46,943 nucleotides of DNA from [Clostridium] symbiosum ATCC 14940. GTDB lineage: Bacteria > Bacillota > Clostridia > Lachnospirales > Lachnospiraceae. Below are positions 1 to 8,588 of the stretch, piece by piece. How positions within the stretch are numbered: the stretch's first letter is position 1; each line of letters opens with the position of its first letter. Location of the stretch: contig NZ_KE992859.1 in NCBI RefSeq assembly GCF_000466485.1, positions 1 to 46,943 on the forward strand. Reading direction: 5' to 3'. The translations under genes and the position numbers were made by a program. The notes under the pieces were generated by a model. That model ran no database searches and was not told where the DNA came from. It saw nothing but the letters and a program-made list of their open reading frames with translations.

Positions 1-92
1 CTTCAACCGGGGACGGAAGACTCAGCCAGCCCCCACACCGGACACGATCCGTTCCGAACACGTCCTCCAAACCTCAGTTAAATAACAGTAAC

Positions 93-884
93 CTATTTCC
101 AGGTGACATCCGCTGTTTTTCTGGGGGCTGTTCTTTGGTAAACGACATCTGGATACCCAATCAGCAGACAGCAGCAGACATTCTTTCCCGAAAGTCCCAG
201 CCATTCGGCAGCCTCCGGATTCTGCCGGACTGCCCGCACCATAAAACCGTTATACAGTACGCCAAGCCCCTCTGCAACTGCCATCATCTCAATATTCTGC
301 GCTGCAAGCCCTCCGTCCCAGGAATTCTCAGTAGCAATTACCAGAAGGACCGGAGCATTAAAAAACAGGCGGTCCTGCCTGGGATCCTTTTGATATGCCT
401 CATAGAATTTATATATGGCGGCTTTTAAGTCTGCCTGTTCTGAGGGAAGCGTATCCGCGTAAGACAGCCAGCCCTTCCATGCGTATGCTTTAAATTCCTC
501 AAGTTTCTCCTGTACAATCACATAGCTCACACTCTGCGTGTTAACCGCCGTTGCCGTATACCGGCCTGCTTCTATCAGTCCCAGAAGCTGTTCCCGCTCC
601 ACCCGGCGATCTTTGTAGCTTCGGATACTCCTGCGGAATTTCACTGCGTTTAAAAAGCATTCCGGCGTATAGGTAAAGCTGTCCTTGTCATACTCCGCCA
701 CATCCGCCATATCATATTCCGGTATTGACACCGCCTTAACGGGACATACAGCCACACAATGCCCGCACTGCATACAGCTCTCTCTAACAGCCGCTTTTCC
801 CTGATCAATATGTAATACACCCGAAACACAATCCTTCACACATTTCGCACATCCTATACATAATGACTGTTCAATTTTTACCAT
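93..884 (-). CDS. Ferredoxin-domain nitroreductase family protein
   Basis: 263 aa. The N-terminus has two 4Fe-4S motifs, CIGCAKCVKDC (about residues 9-19) and CMQCGHCVAVCP (about 37-48). A nitroreductase-fold domain follows, with FRRSIRSYKDRRV near 83-95 and a C-terminal cysteine-rich stretch (NVCCCLLIGYP). Family members are FMN flavoproteins that reduce nitro compounds, quinones or similar acceptors; the fused clusters suggest ferredoxin-like electron supply. The substrate cannot be told from sequence. The ATG at 884 follows a good AAAGGAGG site. It lies just outside the integrase end of the mobile element, so it is either host DNA flanking the insertion or unrelated cargo. Confidence 0.9.
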   Translation of the reverse strand: MVKIEQSLCIGCAKCVKDCVSGVLHIDQGKAAVRESCMQCGHCVAVCPVKAVSIPEYDMADVAEYDKDSFTYTPECFLNAVKFRRSIRSYKDRRVEREQLLGLIEAGRYTATAVNTQSVSYVIVQEKLEEFKAYAWKGWLSYADTLPSEQADLKAAIYKFYEAYQKDPRQDRLFFNAPVLLVIATENSWDGGLAAQNIEMMAVAEGLGVLYNGFMVRAVRQNPEAAEWLGLSGKNVCCCLLIGYPDVVYQRTAPRKTADVTWK

Positions 885-970
885 ATATTATCCTCCTTTG
901 AGATTTTACGGCAGGAAAATTCTCCTGTTAAACGATAACCTGCATGCTCCGCGCACAGGTCACCGCCATC

Positions 971-1025
971 AATAAAAAATGCCCCAATCCGCACAAATAC
1001 TAGTTTTCTACGGTTTGGGGCATTT
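971..1025 (-). terminator. Intrinsic terminator downstream of the integrase
   Basis: A perfect 11-bp inverted repeat (977-987 with 1015-1025, core TGCCCCAA/TTGGGGCA) encloses a 27-base loop. On the minus strand it runs into a T-rich tract. It would end integrase transcription or insulate the nitroreductase gene. Confidence 0.6.
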
Positions 1026-1115
1026 ATTGTCTCACTCTGAATAATTACTTCGCGTAATCTGTAACTTGCTCGTTTTGCCCTTATTATAAGCACCTTCCCG
1101 GCCTCAAAAAATTTT

Positions 1116-2321
1116 TTACGCCAATTTTACGCCAATTTCTTCAACATTGCCCAATTTCCTGATTTCCTTGTGTTTTTCCTCATGTGTTTCATGTACATAT
1201 AAATCCATTGTTACAGTGATAGAAGCATGTCCTAATATTTTTTGCAGAACATTTGGTTTCATTCCATCTTCAATACATCTGGTTGCAAATGTATGGCGAA
1301 GCGTATGGGGATGTGCCGGTTCAAATTCCACATAAGTAGTATTGTTAATTTCTGCTTCTGCTCTGCGGTCATTATTAATTCTGGTAATCACCCGGAGCAT
1401 CATCATACGAAATGTCGATTGACCTACTGGATTTCCATTTATAGTGCAAAATATCAAATTATCAAACTCTTTGTTTTTCTGCCAGTTATCACTTCTCTGT
1501 CGGAGTTTGAAATTACATATCCGCTGATCTTTTAATAGTTGGATTGCCGTATCAGTTAACGGGACAGTCCTGATACTTTTTTTGTTTTTGGGACTTCCAA
1601 AGTAAAAACCACCTTTTGCCTTATCCTGCAGCAAGGTTCTTGTTATATGCAGCTCTCTTTTATCAAAATCAATGTCTTCCCATTTCAAACCGCCCACCTC
1701 ACCTGGTCTGAGACCCGTCTGCAATAAAAGCGCATATGCATTATAGTACATTGTTCCCCTGCTATATTCAAGGAAAACTTTTTGTTCTTCTCTGGTAAGA
1801 ACCCTGGAGTCTTTCACATCCCGTTGCTTACATTTTAACCCATTCGCCGGATTCTTCGCTAATATTTCACTCTGTACCGCCCCATCAAACAATGCGTGTA
1901 TTGTAATCTGAGCCAATACCATAGTTCCAAAAGCGTATCCTTCTTCGTACATGTTATTTAAAATGGTCTGCAACTGAATCTTTTTCACCTTGTTTAATTG
2001 CAAATTGCCTATCGCCGGTTTGATATTGTTCTCAAAGCGGCTTTTATAATTTTTTACAGTGTTGTCTTTTACAACCCCTTCCTTATAAAGCTTTATCCAC
2101 TTTTCAAACCATTCGGTGACAGTTACCTTCTCCCCTGTACCAGAAAGGCCATGTTCATCTTCATAACGGGCATCATTAAGCCACTTTTTCACTACGGATA
2201 GTTTGAAATCATAAAACTCCATACGCTTTCCATATTGATTGGTATATCGGGCTGAATACCTTTTGTCTTTCCTTTGATATAAGCCAACCCCCAATTCCTT
2301 GCCACGTAAATCTTTGCCCAT
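1116..2321 (-). CDS. int: Tn916-type tyrosine recombinase (integrase)
   Basis: 401 aa. An N-terminal arm-type DNA-binding region (about residues 1-55) and a SAM-like core-binding domain (about 65-165) precede the catalytic domain. Catalytic residues are visible: Arg205 in TGLRPGEV, the HTLRHTFATR box (His339, Arg342), His365 in LGHAS, and the nucleophile Tyr375 in TVTMDLY. It would cut and join element ends for integration and excision. The ATG at 2321 was chosen over a GTG at 2330 because AAAGGTGG sits at proper spacing before it. It is the last gene at the element edge, downstream of the excisionase, as in Tn916 relatives. All catalytic residues are present, so it may be active. Confidence 0.95.
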   Translation of the reverse strand: MGKDLRGKELGVGLYQRKDKRYSARYTNQYGKRMEFYDFKLSVVKKWLNDARYEDEHGLSGTGEKVTVTEWFEKWIKLYKEGVVKDNTVKNYKSRFENNIKPAIGNLQLNKVKKIQLQTILNNMYEEGYAFGTMVLAQITIHALFDGAVQSEILAKNPANGLKCKQRDVKDSRVLTREEQKVFLEYSRGTMYYNAYALLLQTGLRPGEVGGLKWEDIDFDKRELHITRTLLQDKAKGGFYFGSPKNKKSIRTVPLTDTAIQLLKDQRICNFKLRQRSDNWQKNKEFDNLIFCTINGNPVGQSTFRMMMLRVITRINNDRRAEAEINNTTYVEFEPAHPHTLRHTFATRCIEDGMKPNVLQKILGHASITVTMDLYVHETHEEKHKEIRKLGNVEEIGVKLA

Positions 2322-2395
2322 GTAATCCACCTTTCTGATTACACTACCTCTTAATTATAATCCTATCAAATTCGATTTCTCTGTTTGAACCGTAT

Positions 2396-2608
2396 TTATA
2401 AAGAAATTTTCTTTTTTTCATCAAGCCACCCCTCAAACTTTTTCCGCTTTATCAGGGTCCGGTTTCCATTGTCTATCGTAAACTCCCGCTTCATATCCAA
2501 TGCTGCCAGTTCCCGCAGCCGGTTCTCTCCTATCCCGAAATAGACGGCTGCCTCTTCTATCGTCAGCAGATACTTCTCCCAAAGCGGGACAGTCAAGTCT
2601 TTCTCCAT
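2396..2608 (-). CDS. xis: Excisionase-like small DNA-binding protein
   Basis: 70 aa with a winged-helix/MerR-like core: LTIEEAAVYFGIGENRLREL (about residues 15-34), then a basic segment TLIKRKKFEGWLDEKKK. This matches the short excisionases next to Tn916-family integrases. Xis proteins bend DNA at the element ends and bias the integrase towards excision. An upstream in-frame ATG exists at 2692, but the ATG at 2608 follows AGGTGA and begins the conserved part. It is transcribed in the same direction as int, 74 bp upstream of it. Confidence 0.85.
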   Translation of the reverse strand: MEKDLTVPLWEKYLLTIEEAAVYFGIGENRLRELAALDMKREFTIDNGNRTLIKRKKFEGWLDEKKKISL

Positions 2609-2948
2609 TTTTTCACCTGCCTTCACACATAATGAGCGCAAGATTACAAGCCTGCCAACCGGCTGATGCCAACAGCCACATATATACGTCACCGCATATC
2701 CCGCACTTTACCGTCCAGGCCCACCCGATGGGTTTCACATCTTAGAGGGAAGTATCATTATCGTTTTCTCTACATATCATCGCAGATGATTGGCTAAATC
2801 AATTTCCAGTATATCTTCGCTCGCTTTCACAAGGTCATGGCAAATTGCTGTATTGCTCCACATAGAGGATTCTTGACAGTCTTGCTTTCTCTGATTTTCA
2901 ATACATCTAAAACAAATCCCCATTCGGCGGTAAATTGTAAAACAGCAT
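2609..2948. other. Stretch with no supported gene upstream of xis
   Basis: I see no convincing coding sequence here. Open frames on both strands lack ribosome binding sites and family-like composition. It probably holds the xis promoter, but I could not identify a clear -35/-10 pair. Confidence 0.4.
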
Positions 2949-2996
2949 AAAAAAACGGCAGGGGAACTACTGGATTCCACCAATAGTCCCTTGCCG
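2949..2996 (-). terminator. Strong intrinsic terminator after the accessory operon
   Basis: The bases 2956-2996 fold into a long imperfect stem (outer CGGCA/TTGCCG, inner CTA-TGG/CCA-TAG) with an ATTC apical loop. On the minus strand the stem is followed by seven T residues (complement of 2949-2955). It lies 40 bp after the DUF5688 gene and would close the operon coming from the right. Confidence 0.8.
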
Positions 2997-3035
2997 CTAA
3001 CACGTTATGATAAACTCACTTTATTCTTTCGTTTT

Positions 3036-3971
3036 TTATCCGACCACTTCAATCCGGTCACGCTCCCTGCTATAAAAATACACTTTTTCCGAAAGAAATT
3101 CCTCACTGCCACAATTATGGTTCTGGAACCTTAAAGCGTCTTGGATTACCCCCGGAGATACCAGGTTACTTTTGTGGATCACCGCAGCCTCCGTATTAAG
3201 GAATCCAAAATAAATATCACTTTCAAGCAATTCGCTCAGCCTTTCCATTACACCAGGCATAAAAACAGCAATAGCTCCATTCACATAATTCACCGTGGTT
3301 ACGAATATCCCGTCTCCCTGGTTGTTTTTTACTGTTTCCGGAACTGTATGCATAAATTCCTGTTCTTCTGACAGCCCAAAGCACAATGAATATACATCAA
3401 CTGTCCTGGGAGGAAATAAACGGTATGTATTTCTTATTGCAGTTTCAATCACCTCTTTCTTTGTCTTTTCCCAGATAGAAAGCACGTTAGAGCTGACCAT
3501 ACTGCTGACATACTTATCTTTCATACTTCCTATATTTATGTATAATACCAGCGCCACATCACCAATTTGATAAAATATTCCTTTATCCAGTTTTTCCGCA
3601 TTGGCATCATAATTGAGTGGACGTAAAATTAAAGAGTCTCTGATTTCATCGTAACGGTCCACCTTATCAAGCACCCCCATTTCTGACACCTGGCGCGCCA
3701 TCTTCAGCGCATCTCTGACTTCTTCCACAATCTCTTCCATCGTCCCCCTTTTATCTCTTAAATCCTGATAAATCTCCTCCATAAGAAAACGCTGCATTCC
3801 CATTCCCTCATCGGTTGGTATTTTTACAATCAGGTAATCTTCTGTCTCCGGGCTGCCAGCTGGCACAAACACAGCCTCTGCTCCCCAATCCTTGATTATA
3901 TCCTGTACTTCCTTTTTAATATCTTCAACAAACTTACAATAATCTCTGTTCTTATTCATTGATTTCTCCAT
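3036..3971 (-). CDS. DUF5688 family protein
   Basis: 311 aa soluble protein with no signal peptide or membrane segment. Its layout matches the DUF5688 family common on Lachnospiraceae mobile elements: an acidic N-terminal helical region, a middle section with the pattern LRPLNYDANAEKL and GDVALVLYINIG, and a C-terminal half with DIYFGFLNTEAAVIHKS and a final VYFYSRERDRIEV strand. Function is unknown. The ATG at 3971 follows GGAGG. It is the last gene before a strong terminator. A second, broken copy lies immediately upstream. Confidence 0.7.
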   Translation of the reverse strand: MEKSMNKNRDYCKFVEDIKKEVQDIIKDWGAEAVFVPAGSPETEDYLIVKIPTDEGMGMQRFLMEEIYQDLRDKRGTMEEIVEEVRDALKMARQVSEMGVLDKVDRYDEIRDSLILRPLNYDANAEKLDKGIFYQIGDVALVLYINIGSMKDKYVSSMVSSNVLSIWEKTKKEVIETAIRNTYRLFPPRTVDVYSLCFGLSEEQEFMHTVPETVKNNQGDGIFVTTVNYVNGAIAVFMPGVMERLSELLESDIYFGFLNTEAAVIHKSNLVSPGVIQDALRFQNHNCGSEEFLSEKVYFYSRERDRIEVVG

Positions 3972-4070
3972 CCTTTTCCTCCAGCAGTGCTGGTAATATT
4001 AATATCATGATCTTACATGGTTACTTGCGCACAGCCTATATCGCTGCTACTCCTATCAGGTCTCTGAATT

Positions 4071-4730
4071 TTAATCAACGAGCTCCGGGCTGCACCCAAT
4101 CACAAACTTCTTTTTAATCCAATCATACTGATATACGCTGTTCGACAGGACACCGCCTTCCAGAAGCATCGTACTGTTCATGAATGATACCGTTTCCTGC
4201 CAATCCTTTAATTCCATTCTTTTTTTTACTGAAGGGTATCAATAAAAACTCATGCACACTGGAGGGTAATAAAATAATATCCTCTTTCCACAACTCCGCA
4301 ATCCGCTCCAGCAACAGTTCATTTAAAATACTGCCGCCCCCGTATTGGCCCGTGGCATTCGTCAGCATGTACATTGGATCTTCCACATTATCAATATCGG
4401 CCATATGCTCCAAAATAGCCTCCATGTTATCCCCATCTCTATCTGCCGGATTCCTGACGGAATCTGGACAACCTGGTAGACCATGGGCGGGATTAATACC
4501 GGAGTGTTCCGTTCTGCCGCTTCCTTGACCGTCTCCAGCTTTACACCCCATTTTTCCAAATCGTCCCAGGCGATATTAAAATCATTCTCTCCATCGCACT
4601 GGTATACCCGGAATGTTTTCACCATATCCAGATAGGCTTCGTGGGATCTGGCTTTTACCTCTGCTGCCTCAGTGTTTTCCAATACATAAATAATTCTGTC
4701 TTTTATTTCCGCAAATGTCTCCTGCTTCAT
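4071..4730 (-). pseudogene. Broken second DUF5688 gene (two frameshifts)
   Basis: Reading starts at the ATG at 4730 (MKQETFAEIKDRI) and runs to about 4440. The family sequence then continues in another frame (DGDNMEAILEHMADIDNVED, YMLTNATGQYGGGSILNEL, LLPSSVHEFLLIPF). At a run of eight A residues (plus-strand T-run near 4217-4224) it switches frame again (ELKDWQETVSFMNSTMLLEG, then VYQYDWIKKKFVIG) and ends at a TAA at 4071. The joined product would be about 220 aa, a typical DUF5688 length. The ILPSS-HE and final VYQY strand match the family C-terminus. Either decay or sequencing errors at homopolymers could explain it; two independent shifts favour decay. Confidence 0.7.
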
Positions 4731-4817
4731 TTTTTTTCTTCCCTTCTTAAATAAAATAAAGCACCGGATATTTTCCGACGCCTTGTATTTTGGCAGTCTC
4801 CTGCCGTTATTCCTTTC

Positions 4818-5561
4818 TTATGCCCAGTACTCGCAGGGGAAGTAATCCTTTAAATGGTACTGCATGTCTTCCCACTCCTTATCCTTTTCAAACCACACTG
4901 CCAGTTCAGTAAGGCTGCAGTCCTTAAAGACTGTATAGCCGTACCGTTCTTCGTACTCTGCCGCTTTCCAGTATCGCTCCGGGTACTGCTCCCAATAAAC
5001 TCTCCAGCTCGTCTTTCCCGCTTTGTAGCAGGGAATACAGTTATTGTGGTTTAAGCCATTTTTATAGGTTTGGGGGAGCGGTATCTTCCATTCCTGCTCA
5101 ATCATCCGTTTTATCTCACAGCCCGGTATCTTCTTTTCGTATATGGGGAACCGGATGGTCCTCCCGGTCTGCCCGGCTCTGTTAAGCGCATTGTGAACCC
5201 GCTTTCCCTCCTCCAGGCCAAACCCAACATACTCAATAAAATCCTGGTTTTGGCTTTTTATGTATTTGAAATATTCCTCCTTCATTTTCTGTTTTAATTC
5301 TACTGTACAAAACGGGAGAAACTGCCCCGGTATCGCTTTCTGGTCTTCTAAAAGCTCATCTAAATCCCGTCCGTCTCCCCATTCTGTAATCGGCACGCCA
5401 AGACGTCTTGCCACACGGCAGCGAAATGTATCTGCGTCGTGGTTCTCCGTAAAGGTTGGCGTATGCAGAAGGACGACCTCCTCTTTCTTTTGCTCCTGGA
5501 GCACCAGATACGCCATATATGCACTGCTGGCGCCTCCGGAATATAACACCACATGTTTCAT
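4818..5561 (-). CDS. PP-loop ATPase, PAPS-reductase-like (adenine nucleotide alpha hydrolase)
   Basis: 247 aa from the ATG at 5561. The N-terminus carries the PP-loop VVLYSGGASSAYMA, which binds ATP pyrophosphate in the PAPS reductase/DndC/QueC superfamily. A second hallmark is the cysteine motif NNCIPCYKAGKTSW near residues 175-188, typical of mobile-element and phage members. Enzymes of this superfamily adenylate substrates or reduce sulfate esters, but nothing nearby identifies the substrate. No CysH-type C-terminal redox motif is seen, so assimilatory sulfate reduction is unlikely. An upstream in-frame start at 5591 is possible. It lies in the accessory operon of the mobile element. Confidence 0.75.
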   Translation of the reverse strand: MKHVVLYSGGASSAYMAYLVLQEQKKEEVVLLHTPTFTENHDADTFRCRVARRLGVPITEWGDGRDLDELLEDQKAIPGQFLPFCTVELKQKMKEEYFKYIKSQNQDFIEYVGFGLEEGKRVHNALNRAGQTGRTIRFPIYEKKIPGCEIKRMIEQEWKIPLPQTYKNGLNHNNCIPCYKAGKTSWRVYWEQYPERYWKAAEYEERYGYTVFKDCSLTELAVWFEKDKEWEDMQYHLKDYFPCEYWA

Positions 5562-5772
5562 ACTCAGCCACTCACGATCAGTTCGTGGCAAGCAATATAC
5601 CTTCCCAAGCTCGCAGTCTGACAGCCGGTTTCAGGGAAGCCGGTTTCTCAGCCGTATCATTCTTCGCTTTTCCCTAATCACGGCATCTGCTCACGCAACT
5701 ACTATTGCTTTTACATTGTGTTTAACAGTCTCACAATAACCGGTTCACCGGATCAGTATGTCTCCTTTCCCT

Positions 5773-7992
5773 TTAGGCCGCTACACAAAGTTTATCTTCT
5801 CCTTCCTGTACAGATTCCACCAGCAGGCTGTCCGCCTTAGCGCAGCGCCCGGCTTCCATCAAATCCGCTTCCAGAACATCCGCGAGAGGCTTCCCCGCCA
5901 GATGTCCGTGTCTGATTTTCACATTCTTTTCCCTCATCTCGGCAAGTTCCTTCACACGCAGCAGAGCGCTTCTCTCTGCCAATTCCCAATCTTCCTTTGT
6001 CAGTCGCCGGCTGATTGCTTTCTGCCACTTCCTTATAAAGTTTTTCGCTTCCTCATAATCAGCGTTCTGTTTGTCTCCAACTGTCCGCTTCTGACGCGCA
6101 GTCCCTCCCGGTTCCACTTCCAACGTATAATATGGCTGATCCGGTTCGCTGGCTTTGCGCAAAAAGAGAATATAGCTCTCCCTCGTTTGAATCCGGTCAA
6201 AATAGATATCACTCCGATGCAGGCAATGCCCAAGTATGTATCCCTCATTTATGATGTCCTCAATTCGGTCCGGAGCAATGACCATGTAATCTTTATCTCC
6301 ATATTCGTACTTCTCTTTGATTTGCTGGCAGATTTCATCAACGTCAGGATACTTTTCCAATATTTCTGCCGCCTGCATAGCAATCTCCTTACTTCCTAAC
6401 AATGCAAGTAAATCATCATGGGCTTTGATTAATTCCTTTGGCTTAAATATCTGTTCCTGCCCTAAATCCATTTTCAACCGGCTTGCCATTGCAGTATAAT
6501 CCTGCCATGTTGAAACCAGTTCCTTTGGAGGCCGTCCAGTTTCACGGTACTGCCGTTTTAAGTAATTGCAGACTCTGGCCGGAGTCATTTTTTCAATGAT
6601 AAAGTCCAAGTCACCGGGGCTTAAATTATTCCGCTCAAAATACTCAATGATTGAATCATGGATGTTGTTTTTCCGCAGCTTCTCAAACCTCAGCCATTCT
6701 AAATACACAAAACCTCCGTTATGCTCTCTAAGCCGTTTCATACGGTTCTTATCAATCCCCAGGGATTTTGCAAAATCATTGCTATCGCTTAATTCAAGCT
6801 CTCTGTGGTCATAGATAACGCTCCAGGCGAGCTGAAAGAGATCTGATTTTACAATTTGCTCCAGATACGGTTTTCTGCTCAGTGTCTCAAGATATTCCAT
6901 TGGATTTATCCTGTCTACTTTCCTGGCTAACTGCGGCAATCCGGTTTTTCTTAAAGCTCCGGCAGACAAAGCCGGCAGTGTCCGCTTATAAACAGCACCC
7001 AGCTTTTCCTCTCTGGATTTGTAATATTGATAATATCCAAAACCGACATCTGGTTTTTCCCCTTTTATCCATCTATATTCCCAGAATCGGTATCTGCCAT
7101 AATAGTAAGGGGTTTCTTCTAAATCCGCACTATAAACATATCTGCGTTCCTCCCGGCAAGATATATCAGGGGTTTCATAATTCCCTGCTGAATAAGTCCG
7201 CGTTGCACAATACTGCCGGACGACAGTCCCCTCTCCACATTTTTGCACAAGGTATATCATTTCCTCTTTCGTGAAAAAACGCCCTGCGCGTCCTCTTGAT
7301 TTAAACTGAATTTTGTTTCCACAGCATCTACACCTACCCAGCGCATTATGCTTTGGTTTGATAATCGGCACCTCCTTCTCACAATAGGTGCAGTAACCTG
7401 TTTTGGCGCCATTCCTCACATAATCATAAAAGACATAATTTTGATGTATACCATGCTTATTAACCCAGTGGTTCCAGTCTTTCGGTTCCGCCGGAACCTG
7501 CGCCATCACTTTATCCCATGACTCCGTTTTCCTCCTGTGTTTTCTCGCTAACGCTTCTTCGCGTAATTGCTCCTGATAATCCAGTATTCCGCTATATCCA
7601 TCTGCCGCTACCCCAAGATACTTTTTCATTTCCTCATTTTCTTCGGCAGTAATATAGGAATTGGAATCATCAATATATCTGGGCCATTCAAGGTTTATCA
7701 ACATGGAACTTCTCCATTTTGTATGAATCACATCCCAGGTAAGAAATGTTCTGGTTTTCCCATCTATGAATACCTCATATACCGGCTTGACAGCCCCGAT
7801 TTTCAAATCCCTTGTAAGATAAAATGCAGTTTTCAAAATCCCATCCATAACCTGGCATCTTATATAAATCTCATACCGGTATGTATCCGGGCCAAACTCT
7901 GCCCTTTTCTTCAGAATATCCTGTCCAGCGAGCCGAAACATCTCACTGGTAGGAGCCAGTCCGCCAAGCGCCATCAATTTTTTTCTTTCCAT
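5773..7992 (-). CDS. PcfJ-like mobile element protein
   Basis: 739 aa. The central part carries a zinc-ribbon-like segment with CTYCEKEVPI and GRCRCCGNKIQF (four Cys in CxxC pairs). The C-terminal third has the PcfJ hallmark region (DYMVIAPDRIEDIINEGYIL, GHCLHRSDIYFDRI, then YYTLEVEPGG). PcfJ was named from the conjugative plasmid pCF10 and is widespread on plasmids and ICEs; its role is not established. The length and the Cys4 module fit the family. The start overlaps no gene: the upstream DUF7666-like gene ends 3 bp before, so the two are probably co-translated. Confidence 0.8.
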   Translation of the reverse strand: MERKKLMALGGLAPTSEMFRLAGQDILKKRAEFGPDTYRYEIYIRCQVMDGILKTAFYLTRDLKIGAVKPVYEVFIDGKTRTFLTWDVIHTKWRSSMLINLEWPRYIDDSNSYITAEENEEMKKYLGVAADGYSGILDYQEQLREEALARKHRRKTESWDKVMAQVPAEPKDWNHWVNKHGIHQNYVFYDYVRNGAKTGYCTYCEKEVPIIKPKHNALGRCRCCGNKIQFKSRGRAGRFFTKEEMIYLVQKCGEGTVVRQYCATRTYSAGNYETPDISCREERRYVYSADLEETPYYYGRYRFWEYRWIKGEKPDVGFGYYQYYKSREEKLGAVYKRTLPALSAGALRKTGLPQLARKVDRINPMEYLETLSRKPYLEQIVKSDLFQLAWSVIYDHRELELSDSNDFAKSLGIDKNRMKRLREHNGGFVYLEWLRFEKLRKNNIHDSIIEYFERNNLSPGDLDFIIEKMTPARVCNYLKRQYRETGRPPKELVSTWQDYTAMASRLKMDLGQEQIFKPKELIKAHDDLLALLGSKEIAMQAAEILEKYPDVDEICQQIKEKYEYGDKDYMVIAPDRIEDIINEGYILGHCLHRSDIYFDRIQTRESYILFLRKASEPDQPYYTLEVEPGGTARQKRTVGDKQNADYEEAKNFIRKWQKAISRRLTKEDWELAERSALLRVKELAEMREKNVKIRHGHLAGKPLADVLEADLMEAGRCAKADSLLVESVQEGEDKLCVAA

Positions 7993-7995
7993 AGT

Positions 7996-8562
7996 TTATG
8001 CTGCTTTCCTTTCTGTGATAGATCCGTCCGTCAAATACCAGGTATCCGGCAGGATTTCTTTTCCATCCACAACAAAAAGCCCGATTTCTGAAACGTCTCT
8101 GCTGCCTGCGTCTTCTTTCACAAATCCCAGGACATCTCCTGTTTTTCCTTTTGCAGCCGGATTCTTGCCTCTGACTACAACAAAACCATTCCTTGCTTCT
8201 CCCTCATTGTCAGCCACCCTTGCATGATTGCTTCTCATGGGATGTTCGCATATATACCTGAGACTGTGTGCAATAAATTCAGCAAGGTTCAACTGCTTTA
8301 CCAGCTTTAACCTGGTTGCAGAAATTTTACTGTCATGGGCGTCCTCATCAATGTCTCCATCTGCCAAAACCATGTAATAGACCGCGTTGCTCCAATCTGA
8401 ATAATATGTCAGGCAGTCCAATGGGTTTTCAGCACAGTGAAAGCCATTGTGGGAGCAATTTGCCACATCTTCCTCATTCCATATTCCTAATCTGTACTGA
8501 AACCGATTCCCGCCGGAGGTACAGGACAGGTCTTTATCAAACGCTTTATATGCAACTATCAC
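7996..8562 (-). CDS. DUF7666-like protein
   Basis: 188 aa, starting at a GTG at 8562 preceded by GGAGGAG. It opens with IVAYKAFDKDLSCTSG and has NGFHCAENPLDCLTYY, the 'GFH-CENP' motif of a phage and mobile-element family I associate with DUF7666. Later it has KLVKQLNLAEFIAHSLRYI and a short strand-rich tail. No membrane segments or catalytic signature I can name. The function is unknown. It sits between the PcfK-like and PcfJ-like genes, 26 bp and 3 bp from them, so it belongs to the same operon. Confidence 0.6.
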   Translation of the reverse strand: MIVAYKAFDKDLSCTSGGNRFQYRLGIWNEEDVANCSHNGFHCAENPLDCLTYYSDWSNAVYYMVLADGDIDEDAHDSKISATRLKLVKQLNLAEFIAHSLRYICEHPMRSNHARVADNEGEARNGFVVVRGKNPAAKGKTGDVLGFVKEDAGSRDVSEIGLFVVDGKEILPDTWYLTDGSITERKAA

Positions 8563-8588
8563 TTGTGGACTCCTCCTATTTGTAAAAT

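Noticed and set aside
878-1093. 71-aa open frame between nitroreductase and integrase
   Set aside because: It runs through the terminator hairpin at 977-1025 and overlaps the ribosome binding site of the nitroreductase; no family-like sequence.
2777-2983. 68-aa open frame upstream of xis
   Set aside because: Its 5' part overlaps the strong terminator at 2949-2996 and it has no ribosome binding site or recognisable domain.
5260-6399. Long plus-strand frames opposite the PP-loop and PcfJ genes
   Set aside because: Mirror frames of conserved minus-strand genes, with no start signals.
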